Shown here piece by piece: positions 33,167-43,407 of a stretch of 64,000 nucleotides of DNA (position 1 is its first letter; every line of letters begins with the position of its first letter). Where the stretch lies: the NCBI RefSeq assembly GCF_015645445.1, contig NZ_JADOGI010000016.1, forward strand, positions 1 to 64,000, in the 5' to 3' direction. The position numbers were made by a program, and so were the translations under genes. The notes below the pieces were generated by a model that saw nothing but the letters and a program-made list of their open reading frames with translations, searched no databases and was not told the origin of the DNA. The stretch comes from Nonomuraea cypriaca (GTDB lineage Bacteria; Actinomycetota; Actinomycetes; Streptosporangiales; Streptosporangiaceae).

Positions 33167-36100
33167 ATGCTGAGGTTGCTCGCCCGCCGCGCCCGCGCGC
33201 AGTGGCCACTGCTGGCAGCCCTCCTGACGGTCGTCGTGATCGGCTCCACCCTGCTGGGCACCTGCGCCCTTCTCATCACCCGCACCGCCGAGCAGGCGCT
33301 GGAGACCGCCGTGTCTCGCGCCGACCCCGGCGACGTCGACGTCACGGCCTACACCGTCACCGTCCGGGGCCCGCACGCGCGATCCGTCGCCGACGACACC
33401 CGCGGCGTGCTGACCTCGGCGCTCGCTCCGTTACCCGCGACGACGGCCGCACGCGCATCGTCAGAGATGCGGTCGCTGCCGCCGACGCGTGCCGGGAGGG
33501 ACGGCGTACCGGCTGAGGCCTACCTGTCCGGTGCGGAGAATCTGCCGGCCCGCGCCCAGTTGACCACGGGACGCTGGCCACGGGCCGCGGCCGGCGCCGC
33601 GCGCCCCGCGGCGCCGCTGGAGGCGGTCGTGCTCGAGTCCACAGCGCAGGTGCTCGGCCTCGCCCTCGGCAGCAGCGTACGCCTCGGCCCGGAGCTGTCC
33701 GTCGACCCCGCCCCTGCGGTCGACGTAACCGTCGTCGGCGTCGTACGCCCACTGCCGGACAGCGGCTGGGACCGCGAGCCCCTCGGCGCCGCCGGCTACG
33801 ACCTCGCCTATCGCGACGGCCGCTCCGTTCGGCCGGTCCACGCATACGGGCCGTTCATCGTCGACCTCGCCGACCTGCTCGCCGGTGGCTTCGCCATCGA
33901 CCGGCTGGAGATCACCGCCCATCCTGACCTGTCCGCCTCCACCCTCCGCGATCTCGACGCCGTCGCGGAGACCGTGCTCGGCGCCGACCGTCGACTGGCG
34001 CGCACCCTCGGCGACCGGGTAGGGATCGAACGCGTCGCCTCCCAGTTGCCGCTGACCATGCAGGCCGCCCACGGCCAGCAGCAGGTCACCACCGCCACTG
34101 TGCTCGCCGTCGCCGTCACCGGCAGTGTCCTGACCGCGACCGCCCTCGCTCTCGCAGGGCGGCTCACCGCCGGCGTGCGCGCCACCGAGACCGCCCTGCT
34201 GTCCGCTCTGGGCGTCAGCCGCGGCCAACTCGCCGCCGCCGCGACCGTCGAGGCCTGCACACTCGCCGTCTTCGCCGCCGCGCTCGCCATCCCTGCCTCG
34301 TCCGCCCTGCACGCCGGTCTGACCCATCTGTCGCCCATGGCGGGCGCCGGGCTCGCCACTCTTCCGGGCGTGACCAGTGTCCAGGTGCTCGCCATCGCCG
34401 GCGGCGCGCTGGCGCTCGCGGCGGTGCTCGTCGTCCTCGCGGTACGGCCCGCCCCGGCGGTCGCCGCCCGTCGCCACCGGCGCGAGCTGCTGGCCCGTTC
34501 CGGTGCCGACCTGCTGCTCGTGGCGTTCGCCGTCGTCGGCTGGTGGCAGCTGCACGCCCAGCCCACCGGAGCCGGCTTCCGCGCCGACGCCGTTCGCGTG
34601 CTCGCTCCCGCGCTGTTACTCACCGCGGGCTCCGCGCTGGCGCTGCGCCTGGTGCTCCCCGCGCTGCGCGGCGCCGACCGGCTGGCTCGCCGCGCCCACG
34701 GGCTGGTGCTCCCGCTGGCCGCGTTCGAAGCCGCCCGCCGCCCGCAAGCGGTCGCCGCGGGCTTGCTGATCGGCCTGGCATGCGCGGCCGGCACGTTCGG
34801 GATCGCCTTCGACGCCACGTGGCAGCGCTCGCAGCGCGACCAGGCAGACCTGCTTGTCGGCACGGACCTCGCTCTCACCCTTACCTCCCCGCCGGTCGCC
34901 GGGCAGGGCGCGGCCGTCAGCGCGGCCACCGGCGGACCGGTAAGCCCGGCGACCGACCGTGGTATCGCGGTCGGGCAGTGGCTCGGCAGCGCCGGCACCG
35001 CGCCGCGGCTGGTCGCCGTCGACACCACCCGCGCCGAAGCCCTGCTGCGCGGACGGCTGAACGGTGGCCGCAGCTGGACGGACGTGGGCGCCGCCCTCGC
35101 GCCGCCCACCCCCGCCACCGGCGTCGCCGTCCCGGTCGGCGCCGCACTCACCCTGACGGGGACGGCGACCGGCACGACCCCGCTCACCGTGACACCCCGG
35201 TTGCTGCTGCAGGACGTCACGGGCCTGCGGACGTCCTGCGGCGGCGCCCCCGTCCTGCTCGATGGCAAGGCGCACCCGCTGCCGGCCTGCGCGACGGCCG
35301 AAGGGCTGCGACTGGTCGCGGTCTCCCTCCCCGTCGCGACCGACGTGACCGCACCGGGGGATGTCGGCATCGGCTCCTCCGATGCCTTCGCCGGGCCTGC
35401 GACCGACGCCGGCGACAGCCGCGTCGCCGTCACACTCACGGTGCCGAGAGCTCCTGCCTCCGCTGGTACGGCGCTCGGGTCGACCTGGACCGCCACCTCC
35501 GCCGCGCCCGCCCCCGGGCAACTCGTCGATCCGGCCGTCGCCCTTGCCAGCACCCCCACGGGCACCCAGCTGAGGATGAGGACGACCGTCAAGCTCAAGG
35601 GCCCCCCGGACGCCGCCAGAAACCTCGTCGCCACCGCCTTCCCCGCCCCCGGGCCGATACCCGTCGCCGTCTCCACCCGCTTCGCCGACGAGGTCGGCGC
35701 CCAGCGCGGCTCCCGGCTCAGCCTCACCGTCGGCACCACGCCCGTCCCGATCAGCGTCAGCGAGGTGCTGCCCACCGTCCCGTCCGCCCCCGGCGCCGCC
35801 GCCGTCCTGGCCGACCTGGACGCCCTCTCCCGCGCCCTCGTCGTCAGCGGCGACCTGAACTTTCCTGTGGACGCCTGGTGGGTCGGTCAGCCGGCCCACG
35901 GCGACGCCGCCGCGCGCGCCACCGCACTCCACCTCGGCACCGTCACCACTCGCGCCGCCGAGACGGACCGCCTCACCGGCGGCCCCCTGCGCGCCGGGCT
36001 GCCGTCCGCGCTCCGGCTCCTCGTCCCCGCCTCGGCCCTGCTCCTGCTCGCCGGTGTCGTCCTGCATGTGACCTGCGACCTGCAGGTCCGCGCCCTCGAC

Positions 36101-36418
36101 GTGGCGCGGCTGCGGGGCATGGGGATGTTACGGCGCGAGATCCATATCGTGCTGCTCGGCCAGCACGTCGGCGTCCTGCTGCCCCTGCTCGCGGCAGGCG
36201 CCGTCGTCGGCGCGCTCGCCACCAGCGTCCTCGCGCCCCTGCTCGTCCGCTCCGACATCGGTGCCGCGCCTGTCCCTGCCGCCCTGCCCAGCTGGCCGTG
36301 GGCCGCCGAGGCCGCCTTCTTCGCGCTGGTGCTGGCCGGTTGCACGCTTGCGGTGACCGCCGTGGTCACCGTCCAGGCCCGCCGCGCCGATGTCGCGCAC
36401 CTGCGGGTGGCATCGTGA
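33167..36418 (+). CDS. Large FtsX-like ABC permease
   Basis: 1083 residues. A first membrane helix at about 12-38 precedes a large external domain, a bundle of FtsX-type helices (about 295-520), a second long external domain, and a final set of helices (about 945-1075) ending with RRADVAHLRVAS. The double FtsX layout matches MacB-like mechanotransmission systems that move lipids, peptides or antibiotics. It overlaps the next permease gene by four bases (GTGA). Confidence 0.88.
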   Translation: MLRLLARRARAQWPLLAALLTVVVIGSTLLGTCALLITRTAEQALETAVSRADPGDVDVTAYTVTVRGPHARSVADDTRGVLTSALAPLPATTAARASSEMRSLPPTRAGRDGVPAEAYLSGAENLPARAQLTTGRWPRAAAGAARPAAPLEAVVLESTAQVLGLALGSSVRLGPELSVDPAPAVDVTVVGVVRPLPDSGWDREPLGAAGYDLAYRDGRSVRPVHAYGPFIVDLADLLAGGFAIDRLEITAHPDLSASTLRDLDAVAETVLGADRRLARTLGDRVGIERVASQLPLTMQAAHGQQQVTTATVLAVAVTGSVLTATALALAGRLTAGVRATETALLSALGVSRGQLAAAATVEACTLAVFAAALAIPASSALHAGLTHLSPMAGAGLATLPGVTSVQVLAIAGGALALAAVLVVLAVRPAPAVAARRHRRELLARSGADLLLVAFAVVGWWQLHAQPTGAGFRADAVRVLAPALLLTAGSALALRLVLPALRGADRLARRAHGLVLPLAAFEAARRPQAVAAGLLIGLACAAGTFGIAFDATWQRSQRDQADLLVGTDLALTLTSPPVAGQGAAVSAATGGPVSPATDRGIAVGQWLGSAGTAPRLVAVDTTRAEALLRGRLNGGRSWTDVGAALAPPTPATGVAVPVGAALTLTGTATGTTPLTVTPRLLLQDVTGLRTSCGGAPVLLDGKAHPLPACATAEGLRLVAVSLPVATDVTAPGDVGIGSSDAFAGPATDAGDSRVAVTLTVPRAPASAGTALGSTWTATSAAPAPGQLVDPAVALASTPTGTQLRMRTTVKLKGPPDAARNLVATAFPAPGPIPVAVSTRFADEVGAQRGSRLSLTVGTTPVPISVSEVLPTVPSAPGAAAVLADLDALSRALVVSGDLNFPVDAWWVGQPAHGDAAARATALHLGTVTTRAAETDRLTGGPLRAGLPSALRLLVPASALLLLAGVVLHVTCDLQVRALDVARLRGMGMLRREIHIVLLGQHVGVLLPLLAAGAVVGALATSVLAPLLVRSDIGAAPVPAALPSWPWAAEAAFFALVLAGCTLAVTAVVTVQARRADVAHLRVAS

Positions 36419-39180
36419 GCAGGCGTACCGCCCTGCGGCCGCCTGTCCTGCACTGGCCCAGCATCCGCGGTCGCGCCCTCGCCGACGCGGGGCCGCTGTT
36501 GCTGGTCGCCGCCGTCGTCGCGGTCGTCACTCTGCTCGCCGGCGCCGTACCGCCGCTGCTGAGCGCGACCGCCGACGACGCCGTCCAAGACGCGTTCCGC
36601 CGCGCCAACGGCGACGCGGACATCGCGGTCCACGCCCGCTGGGAGGACGACGACGGGCCCAACGGCGGTCGCGTACGCCATCCCCGCCTCGCCGAGGACG
36701 TCGACGACTTCCGTGACAGGGCCGCGGAAGCGCTCGGCCCCAGCCTGCGTGCCGCGCTGCATCCGCCCGTCGCCACCGTCACCAGCGCCGCACTCAAGAT
36801 CACTGATGGCAGCGTGCTGCGCACCTTCCAGCTCACCTACCTCGCGAACGACCACGGCCGTGGGCCACACGTGACCTGGATCGCGGGCGGCCCGCCCAGG
36901 GCCGCCGTCCCCGCGGCGGACAGTCACACCGAGGTCCCCTACGGAGGGCCGCCATGGCCGGTGCAGGTCGGCCTGTCGGAAGCGGACGCCGACGCTCTCG
37001 AGCTGCGTCCCGGCGCTGACATCCCGCTCGAGGACGACCAGGGCCGCGTCACGAAGGTCGAGGTCAGCGGCATCTTCCGGGCGACGGACAGCGCCGATCC
37101 CGCCTGGCGGCTCGCCCCCTCGCTGCTGCATCCCGTCTCAGGCGCGGACGGCGTCGGCACCACCCGGTTCGCCGGACTGCTGTCACCCGACTCCCTTCCC
37201 GACGCCCGGCTCGCCTTCGACCAGGACCAACTGCAGCGCACCACCTGGTTCGCCCCCAACCCGGGCGTGCTCACCTGGGATTCCGCCCAGGCGATCGCCA
37301 AGACCGTGGTCGCACTCAAGGCGACCTCCGGCTCCTCCGGCGTCCTCGACAGCTCCCTGAAGTGGGAGACGCAGCTCGACGCCGTGCTGCGGGACGTCCG
37401 ATCGCAGGTGAGCACCGCGTCCACGCAGGCGTCCGCCCTGCTCACCGGCGTCCTGGCAGCCGCGATCCTGGTCCTGCTGCTCGCCGCCGACCTGTTGACC
37501 CGCCGCCGCGTCCCCACGCTGGCCGCCGCCAGGCAACGGGGGGCCGCCCTGCCTGACCTGGGCGCCGAGCTGCTGCTCGAGTCCGCCGGGGTGGCGCTGT
37601 CCGGTGCCGCGGCCGGGCTCGCGCTGGCCCACGCGGTCGCCCCGGGCGCCTCCTGGGGGTGGGTGGTCCCCGTGGTCCTTGCCGCTGCCGCCGCCGGCCC
37701 GGCGTTCGGCACGCTCGCCGCCGCCCGTGCCACCCGCGACCGGCGTGTCCCCGCCAACCGGACCGCGCGCCGCTGGGCGCGCCGTACCGGCCAACTGCGC
37801 CGCGCCACCCTCGAGGCCGCAGTTCTCATCGCTGCGGTCGCCGCCCTCGTCACGCTGCACCAGCGCGGGATTCTTCCGGCCGCCCCCTCCGGCGATGCGG
37901 CCGGTCCGGACGGTGGCGCGGCGCTGCCCACGAGCGCGCCCGCCCTCGGCGTTCTCGCCGGCACGCTCGTCCTGCTGCGGCTGCTACCCGCCGGGACGCG
38001 CCTCGCGCTGAAACAGGCTCTGCGCTCACGCCGCCCGCTGGCGGTGTTCTGCACAGCTCGGGCGGCCGCCACGTCCGCGCGTGTACTGCCGCTCCTGGTG
38101 CTCATGACATCCGTCGCACTGGCGTCGTTCGCGCTCACCCTCGACGCCACCAGCCGCCAGGGCCTGGCGGACGGCGCGTGGCACACCGTCGGCGCGGACG
38201 CCCGCCTCGACGTCTCCCCCGCCGCCGCGGCCTCCACCCCCGTGCTCGCCCGACGCATCGCCGCCGCGTCGGGAGTTCGGCAGGCCGTCGCCGCGCAGGT
38301 GAGCGACAGGGCGCGCGTGGTCGCCGACTCGCTGATCGTCACTTCGCGCCTGGTGATCGTGGACGCCTCCGCGTTCCAGCGGCTGCTGGCCTCCACACCG
38401 CTGCCGGACGCACCGGCGCTCACCCGGCTCGCGGCATCCGGTCACGGCGACGTCCCTGCGCTGGTGCGCTCGAGTGACGGCGGCCTGCGGCCCGGCATGC
38501 GGCTGGAACTGCTCCGGGACGGTGCCCCAGCCATCCAGCTCACCACCGTCGGTACAGCACCCGCCGTCGGCGACGCCGGTGACGTCGTCCTCGTGGATGC
38601 CGCGACCGTCGCCGCCGCCGGTATGCCCGCCGTCCCCAACACGGTGTGGGTGACTGGCTCCGGAGCGGCGCGGGCGGTCACCGCGAACGCCGTCGGCGCG
38701 GACACCGTGCTGCTCACGGACGTGCTGCGGGCACGCCGGACGGCGCCGCTGACCTCAGGGCTGCTGCGGTTGGCGTGGGCGTCGGCCGCGACCCTGCTGG
38801 CCCTGGGACTGCTCGGGCTGGCTCTCGGCGCGGCCGCGAGCGCACCGGAGCGGTGGCAGACCCTGAGCCGGCTGCGCACCCTCGGTCTGCGGCCGCGGGA
38901 CGCCCGCTGGGTCGCCGCGGCGGAGTTGCTGCCGCCGGTGGCGGTCGTCGCTGTGGTCGGCCCGTTGCTCGGGGTGCTGCTCGCACGCCTGACGCTCGAC
39001 TCGCTCGCGCTGCGACTGCTCACCGGGCAGGTTGCCGACCCGGCCCTGGTGACGCCGTGGTGGCTGCTCGGTCCGGTGACCGTTGTGTTGCCGGCGGCGG
39101 TCGCCGTGGTGGTGCCCGTCGAGTCGGCGCTGCGGCGCCGCCGGCGGCTGAGCGAAGTGCTCCGCGCGGGCGAAGCCTAG
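36415..39180 (+). CDS. Large FtsX-like ABC permease
   Basis: 921 residues from GTG 36415, which overlaps the upstream stop. The layout is the same as its neighbour: N-terminal helix (about 25-50), external domain, FtsX helices (about 340-540), second external domain and C-terminal helices ending in a basic RRRRRLSEVLRAGEA tail. The two permeases likely form a heterodimer driven by the two ATPases. The exported substrate is unknown; no exported peptide gene is apparent nearby. Confidence 0.87.
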   Translation: MSRRTALRPPVLHWPSIRGRALADAGPLLLVAAVVAVVTLLAGAVPPLLSATADDAVQDAFRRANGDADIAVHARWEDDDGPNGGRVRHPRLAEDVDDFRDRAAEALGPSLRAALHPPVATVTSAALKITDGSVLRTFQLTYLANDHGRGPHVTWIAGGPPRAAVPAADSHTEVPYGGPPWPVQVGLSEADADALELRPGADIPLEDDQGRVTKVEVSGIFRATDSADPAWRLAPSLLHPVSGADGVGTTRFAGLLSPDSLPDARLAFDQDQLQRTTWFAPNPGVLTWDSAQAIAKTVVALKATSGSSGVLDSSLKWETQLDAVLRDVRSQVSTASTQASALLTGVLAAAILVLLLAADLLTRRRVPTLAAARQRGAALPDLGAELLLESAGVALSGAAAGLALAHAVAPGASWGWVVPVVLAAAAAGPAFGTLAAARATRDRRVPANRTARRWARRTGQLRRATLEAAVLIAAVAALVTLHQRGILPAAPSGDAAGPDGGAALPTSAPALGVLAGTLVLLRLLPAGTRLALKQALRSRRPLAVFCTARAAATSARVLPLLVLMTSVALASFALTLDATSRQGLADGAWHTVGADARLDVSPAAAASTPVLARRIAAASGVRQAVAAQVSDRARVVADSLIVTSRLVIVDASAFQRLLASTPLPDAPALTRLAASGHGDVPALVRSSDGGLRPGMRLELLRDGAPAIQLTTVGTAPAVGDAGDVVLVDAATVAAAGMPAVPNTVWVTGSGAARAVTANAVGADTVLLTDVLRARRTAPLTSGLLRLAWASAATLLALGLLGLALGAAASAPERWQTLSRLRTLGLRPRDARWVAAAELLPPVAVVAVVGPLLGVLLARLTLDSLALRLLTGQVADPALVTPWWLLGPVTVVLPAAVAVVVPVESALRRRRRLSEVLRAGEA

Positions 39181-39611
39181 CCACCGTATGTTCGCCGCCC
39201 TGCGGCACAGATCATGGCCAACCCGGCTTCCGATGTCTATTGCCGCGCGCCCGAGCGAGTGATAGTCATTTTGGTGCAGGTGATCACAGAGCCGTCAGGG
39301 AGGCAGTGATGATCGTTGCCGTCCCATGGCCGAACGGCGGCCGTTCCTCCACCCACCAGCCATCCGGCCGCGTCACCCCGTCGAGCACCCCCTGACACGT
39401 GAGCGGCCGGCACCAGGACCCCTTCTGCCCGGCAGGGAACGGCCGGGGACGTTGACCCGAGGCACGGCGGTGGTGAACCCCGCCTCGGCGCGATCAGTAG
39501 CAGCCCCCGCACTCGATGTCCGGGCCACGGTGCCCCGCGTTCGCGCCCCACCACCGCACCCGTCGTGTGACCCCCAGCACCCCCTTGACCTTGAGAAAGG
39601 CAGACCAACTC
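39181..39611. other. Gene-free interval before the penicillin acylase gene
   Basis: No convincing gene. The first 60 bp follow the permease stop. The last 30 bp contain GAAAGG, the SD of the acylase gene. The interval is compositionally ordinary and no repeat or RNA structure was seen. Confidence 0.45.
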
Positions 39612-41861
39612 ATGAACCACCCGCAGAGCGAAGGGCTGAGCCGACGCCGCGTTCTGGGCGGAGCAGCCGGACTGGCCGCTGGAGCCGCGGCCGTCGCGGT
39701 GGGGCTGCCGGTGTCCGGCGTCGCGTCCGCCGATTCCACGCGTACCGCGCCCGATCTCGCCCGCTGGCGCAAGCAGGCGGCGCACGTGACGATCACACGC
39801 GATGACTGGGGCATCCCCCACGTGGTGGGCAGGACCGACGCCGACGCGGTGTTCGGGATGATCTACGCCCAGGCCGAGGACGACTTCAACCGGATCGAGA
39901 ACAACTATCTGGTCAGCCTCGGCCGCCTCGCCGAGGCCGACGGCGAGAGTGCGATCTGGCAGGACCTCCGCCAGCGGCTGTTCATCGACCCCGGGGTGCT
40001 GAAGAAGGACTACGCGAAGAGTCCGGGCTGGTTGCGCGAGCTGATGCAGGCGTGGGCGGACGGCCTGAACTATTACCTCGCGACGCACCCCGACGTGCGC
40101 CCGCGCGTGATCAAGCGTTTCGAGCCGTGGATGGCGCTGAGCTTCTCGGAGGGCAGCATCGGCGGCGACATCGAACGGGTGCCGCTCACCCAGCTCGAAG
40201 CCTTCTACGGCGACCGCGAGCTGCCGATGACCGATGAGGAGCGCGAGCTGCTGTTCCGCGAACCCAAGGGCTCGAACGGCATGGCGATCGCGCCGAGCCA
40301 CACGCGCGACGGCCATGCGCTGCTCCTGATCAACCCGCACACCAGCTTCTTCTTCCGCTCCGAGCAGCACGTGACGAGCGGCGAAGGGCTCAACGTCTAT
40401 GGCGCGGCCACCTGGGGGCAGTTCTTCATCTACCAGGGCTTCAACGCGAACGCGGGCTGGATGCACACGTCGAGCGGCGTAGACAACGTCGACGAGTTCG
40501 CCGAGACGATCGAGACCGGGGCGAACGGCAGCCGTTCCTACCGCTACGGCAACGAGCTCCGGCCGGTGACGACGAAGAAGATCACGTTGTCCTATCGCAC
40601 CGCGGACGGCGGGCAGGCGCAGCGTACCTTCACCACCTTCGCCACGCATCACGGCCCGATCGTGCGCGAGGCGGACGGCAAGTGGATCGCGTTCGCTCTG
40701 ATGAACAAGCCGCTCGAGGCGCTGCAGCAGAGCTTCCTGCGCACCAAGGCGCGGGATTACGCGAACTTCATCAAGACGGCGGACTTCAAGGCCAACAGCT
40801 CGAACAACACGCTGTTCGCGGACTCGAAGGGCGGGATCGCCTTCCTGATGCCGCAGTTCATGCCGCTTCGCGATGATCGCTTCGACTATCGCAGGCCCGT
40901 CGACGGCAGCGATCCTGCGACCAACTGGCGCGGGCTGCACAGCCTCGCGAGCCTGCCGCAGGCGGTGAATCCGAAGAACGGCTGGGCCTTCAACTCGAAC
41001 AACTGGCCCTGGACCGCGGCCGGTCCGGACAGTCCCAAGGCCGGCGACTACGCGCGCTATTTCGACCAGGCCGGCGAGAACCCGCGCGGCCCGCAGGCGA
41101 TCCGGGTGCTGAGCGCGCGGAACGACTTCACGCCGGAGACGCTGATCGAGGCCGCCTTCGATCCCTACCTCACCGCCTTCGCCAGGCTCGTGCCCGGACT
41201 GGTCTCGGCGTGGGACGACCTGCCCGAGGGTGACCAGCAAAAGGAAGAGCTCGCCGGCCCGATCGGCCTGCTGCGGGACTGGGACCATCGGTGGGCCGCG
41301 GATTCGACCGCGACTTCGCTGGCCGTGTTCTGGGGCGAGGCGCTCTGGGCGGTCTCGGCCCAGCCGGCCAGGGACGCGGGCCTGTCGGTGTGGGATTACA
41401 TGGCCGACCGCGCCACCGATGCCCAGCGGCTCACGACGCTCGGAGAGGCGGCGGAGCGGCTGACCCAGGATTTCGGCAGCTGGCAGGTGCCCTGGAGCGA
41501 GATCAACCGCTTTCAGCGCAACGACGGCGCGATCGTCCAGAAGTTCGACGACGCCAAGCCGAGCAGCCCGGTGCCTTTCACCTCCGCGCAATGGGGCTCC
41601 CTCGCCTCGTTCGGAGCGAGGCGTTACCCGGGAACGAAGCGTTATTACGGCACCAGCGGCAACAGCTTCGTGGCGGTCGTGGAGTTCGGGCCGAAGGTGC
41701 GCGCCTGGGCCGTGACGGCGGGCGGCGCGAGCGGGCATCCCGACTCGCCGCACTTCAACGACCAGGCCGAACGCTACGCGAGCGGCGACCTCCGGCCCGT
41801 CTATTTCTATCCCGATGATCTCAAGGGCCATATCGAACGGAGCTACAAGCCCGGCAAGTGA
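39612..41861 (+). CDS. Penicillin acylase family protein (Ntn hydrolase)
   Basis: 749 residues. A twin-arginine signal (SRRRVLGGAAGLAAGAAA) indicates Tat export. The family precursor is cleaved autocatalytically so that Ser221 in EPKGSNGMAI becomes the N-terminal nucleophile; NPHTSF, HTSSGVDNVD and SSNNTLFAD are the expected oxyanion and substrate-pocket motifs. Likely action is hydrolysis of amides such as acyl-homoserine lactones, lipopeptides or beta-lactam side chains. The codon choice (many TAT, GAT and TTC/GCG blends) feels less uniform than its neighbours and may indicate transfer. Confidence 0.9.
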   Translation: MNHPQSEGLSRRRVLGGAAGLAAGAAAVAVGLPVSGVASADSTRTAPDLARWRKQAAHVTITRDDWGIPHVVGRTDADAVFGMIYAQAEDDFNRIENNYLVSLGRLAEADGESAIWQDLRQRLFIDPGVLKKDYAKSPGWLRELMQAWADGLNYYLATHPDVRPRVIKRFEPWMALSFSEGSIGGDIERVPLTQLEAFYGDRELPMTDEERELLFREPKGSNGMAIAPSHTRDGHALLLINPHTSFFFRSEQHVTSGEGLNVYGAATWGQFFIYQGFNANAGWMHTSSGVDNVDEFAETIETGANGSRSYRYGNELRPVTTKKITLSYRTADGGQAQRTFTTFATHHGPIVREADGKWIAFALMNKPLEALQQSFLRTKARDYANFIKTADFKANSSNNTLFADSKGGIAFLMPQFMPLRDDRFDYRRPVDGSDPATNWRGLHSLASLPQAVNPKNGWAFNSNNWPWTAAGPDSPKAGDYARYFDQAGENPRGPQAIRVLSARNDFTPETLIEAAFDPYLTAFARLVPGLVSAWDDLPEGDQQKEELAGPIGLLRDWDHRWAADSTATSLAVFWGEALWAVSAQPARDAGLSVWDYMADRATDAQRLTTLGEAAERLTQDFGSWQVPWSEINRFQRNDGAIVQKFDDAKPSSPVPFTSAQWGSLASFGARRYPGTKRYYGTSGNSFVAVVEFGPKVRAWAVTAGGASGHPDSPHFNDQAERYASGDLRPVYFYPDDLKGHIERSYKPGK

Positions 41862-41881
41862 TCAGTCATGGGATCGACGTC

Positions 41882-43387
41882 CTACTCCTCCTCGGTGAAC
41901 ACGATCTCGCGGCGCCTGCGAATCATCGGGAGGACGGCGACGACGAGCGCCGCCACGGCCAGGGCCAGGAGCACCGCGGAGATCGGCCGGGTCAGGAAGA
42001 CCGACGCGTCGCCGCGCTGGATGATGAGCGCCCGCCGCAGGTTCTCCTCGAGCAAGGGCCCGAGTACGAAGCCGAGCAGCAGCGGCGCCGGCTCGCAGCC
42101 GCACTTGATCAGGACGTAGCCCAGGATCCCGAAGAACACGATCGCGTAGACGTCGTACGCGTTGAACGACAGGGAGTACGTGCCGATCGCGGCGAACAGG
42201 ATGATCATCGGGAACAACACCTGGTACGGAATGCGCAGCATGCGTACCCACAAGCCGATCAGCGGCAGGTTCAGCAGCACGAGGAGCACGTTGCCGATCC
42301 ACATCGACGCGATCAGGCCCCAGAACAGCGCCGGTTCGTCGATGATGACGTTCGGGCCTGGGGTTATGCCGTGGACGATGAACGCGCCGACCATCAGTGC
42401 CATGACCGGGTGGGCGGGCAGACCCAGGGTGAGCAGCGGGATGAACGACGTCTGCGCGGCGGCGTTGTTCGCCGACTCGGGCCCTGCGACGCCCTCGATC
42501 GCGCCGTGCCCGAACTCCTGCCGCCGCTTCGAGATCCGCTTCTCGACGGCGTACGAGGTGAAGGAGGCCAGTACGTGACCACCGCCAGGTAAGACACCGA
42601 GCGCGGCGCCGAGACCGGTACCCCGCAGGATCGGCCCAACGATCCTGCGCCGGTCCTCGCGGGTCGGCCAGAGGTTCTTCACCTTGCCGATGACCGCCGT
42701 ACGGGTCTGCTCGTTCTCCAGGTTGCGGAGGATCTCGGCCACCCCGAACATGCCGACGGCGACCGACACGAAGTCGATGCCGCCGTACAGCTCGCGCTGG
42801 CCGAACACGAACCGGGGCGTACCCGTGTAGATGTCCTGGCCGACCGTGCCGAGCAGGACGCCGAGCGCGATCATCGCCAGGGCCTTGAGCGCCGAGCCAC
42901 GTGCCAGCGCGATCGACACGATCAGGCCGAGCAGCACCAGCGAGAAGTATTCCGCCGGGCCGAACTGCAACGCGACGCGGGCCAGCGGCGGGGCCGCGAC
43001 GGCCAGCGCGACGGTGGCCACCGTACCCGCGATGAAGGATCCGACCGCGGCGGCGGCGAGCGCCGCGCCGGCCCGGCCCTGCCTGGCCATCTCGTGCCCG
43101 TCCAACGCGGTGACCGCCGCCGACGACTCACCGGGCAGGTTGATCAGGATGGCTGTCGTCGAGCCGCCGTACTGTGCGCCGTAATAGATGCCGGCCAGCA
43201 TGATCAGCGCCGTCACCGGCTCGAAGCTGAACGTGATCGGCAGCAGCATCGCCACCGTCGCCGTCGGCCCGATGCCGGGCAGCACGCCGACCGCCGTCCC
43301 GAGCAGCACTCCCACGAAGCAGTAGAGGACGTTCTGGATCAGGAGGGCTGTCGAGAAGCCCAGCGCGAGGTTGTCGAGAAGTTCCAT
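41882..43387 (-). CDS. tctA: Tripartite tricarboxylate transporter permease TctA
   Basis: 501 residues, about 11-12 membrane helices. The TctA signatures GVLPGIGPTATVAMLLP and the repeated GLGAALGVLPGGGHVLASF, LPAHPVMALM are clear. It is the large permease of a secondary, binding-protein-dependent transporter. It follows tctB and tctC on the same strand as one operon (tctC-tctB-tctA). Confidence 0.94.
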   Translation of the reverse strand: MELLDNLALGFSTALLIQNVLYCFVGVLLGTAVGVLPGIGPTATVAMLLPITFSFEPVTALIMLAGIYYGAQYGGSTTAILINLPGESSAAVTALDGHEMARQGRAGAALAAAAVGSFIAGTVATVALAVAAPPLARVALQFGPAEYFSLVLLGLIVSIALARGSALKALAMIALGVLLGTVGQDIYTGTPRFVFGQRELYGGIDFVSVAVGMFGVAEILRNLENEQTRTAVIGKVKNLWPTREDRRRIVGPILRGTGLGAALGVLPGGGHVLASFTSYAVEKRISKRRQEFGHGAIEGVAGPESANNAAAQTSFIPLLTLGLPAHPVMALMVGAFIVHGITPGPNVIIDEPALFWGLIASMWIGNVLLVLLNLPLIGLWVRMLRIPYQVLFPMIILFAAIGTYSLSFNAYDVYAIVFFGILGYVLIKCGCEPAPLLLGFVLGPLLEENLRRALIIQRGDASVFLTRPISAVLLALAVAALVVAVLPMIRRRREIVFTEEE

Positions 43388-43407
43388 GCCTCAATCCGGA
43401 TGCCGCG

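Noticed and set aside
33808-35775. A 655-codon minus-strand frame opposite the first FtsX-like permease
   Set aside because: Composition is Ser/Arg/Ala-rich without motifs; the plus strand carries the obvious permease.
34543-36414. Upstream extension of the second FtsX permease frame to 34543
   Set aside because: The stretch before GTG 36415 is a shadow of the first permease gene; coding signal and membrane helices begin only at the GTGA overlap.
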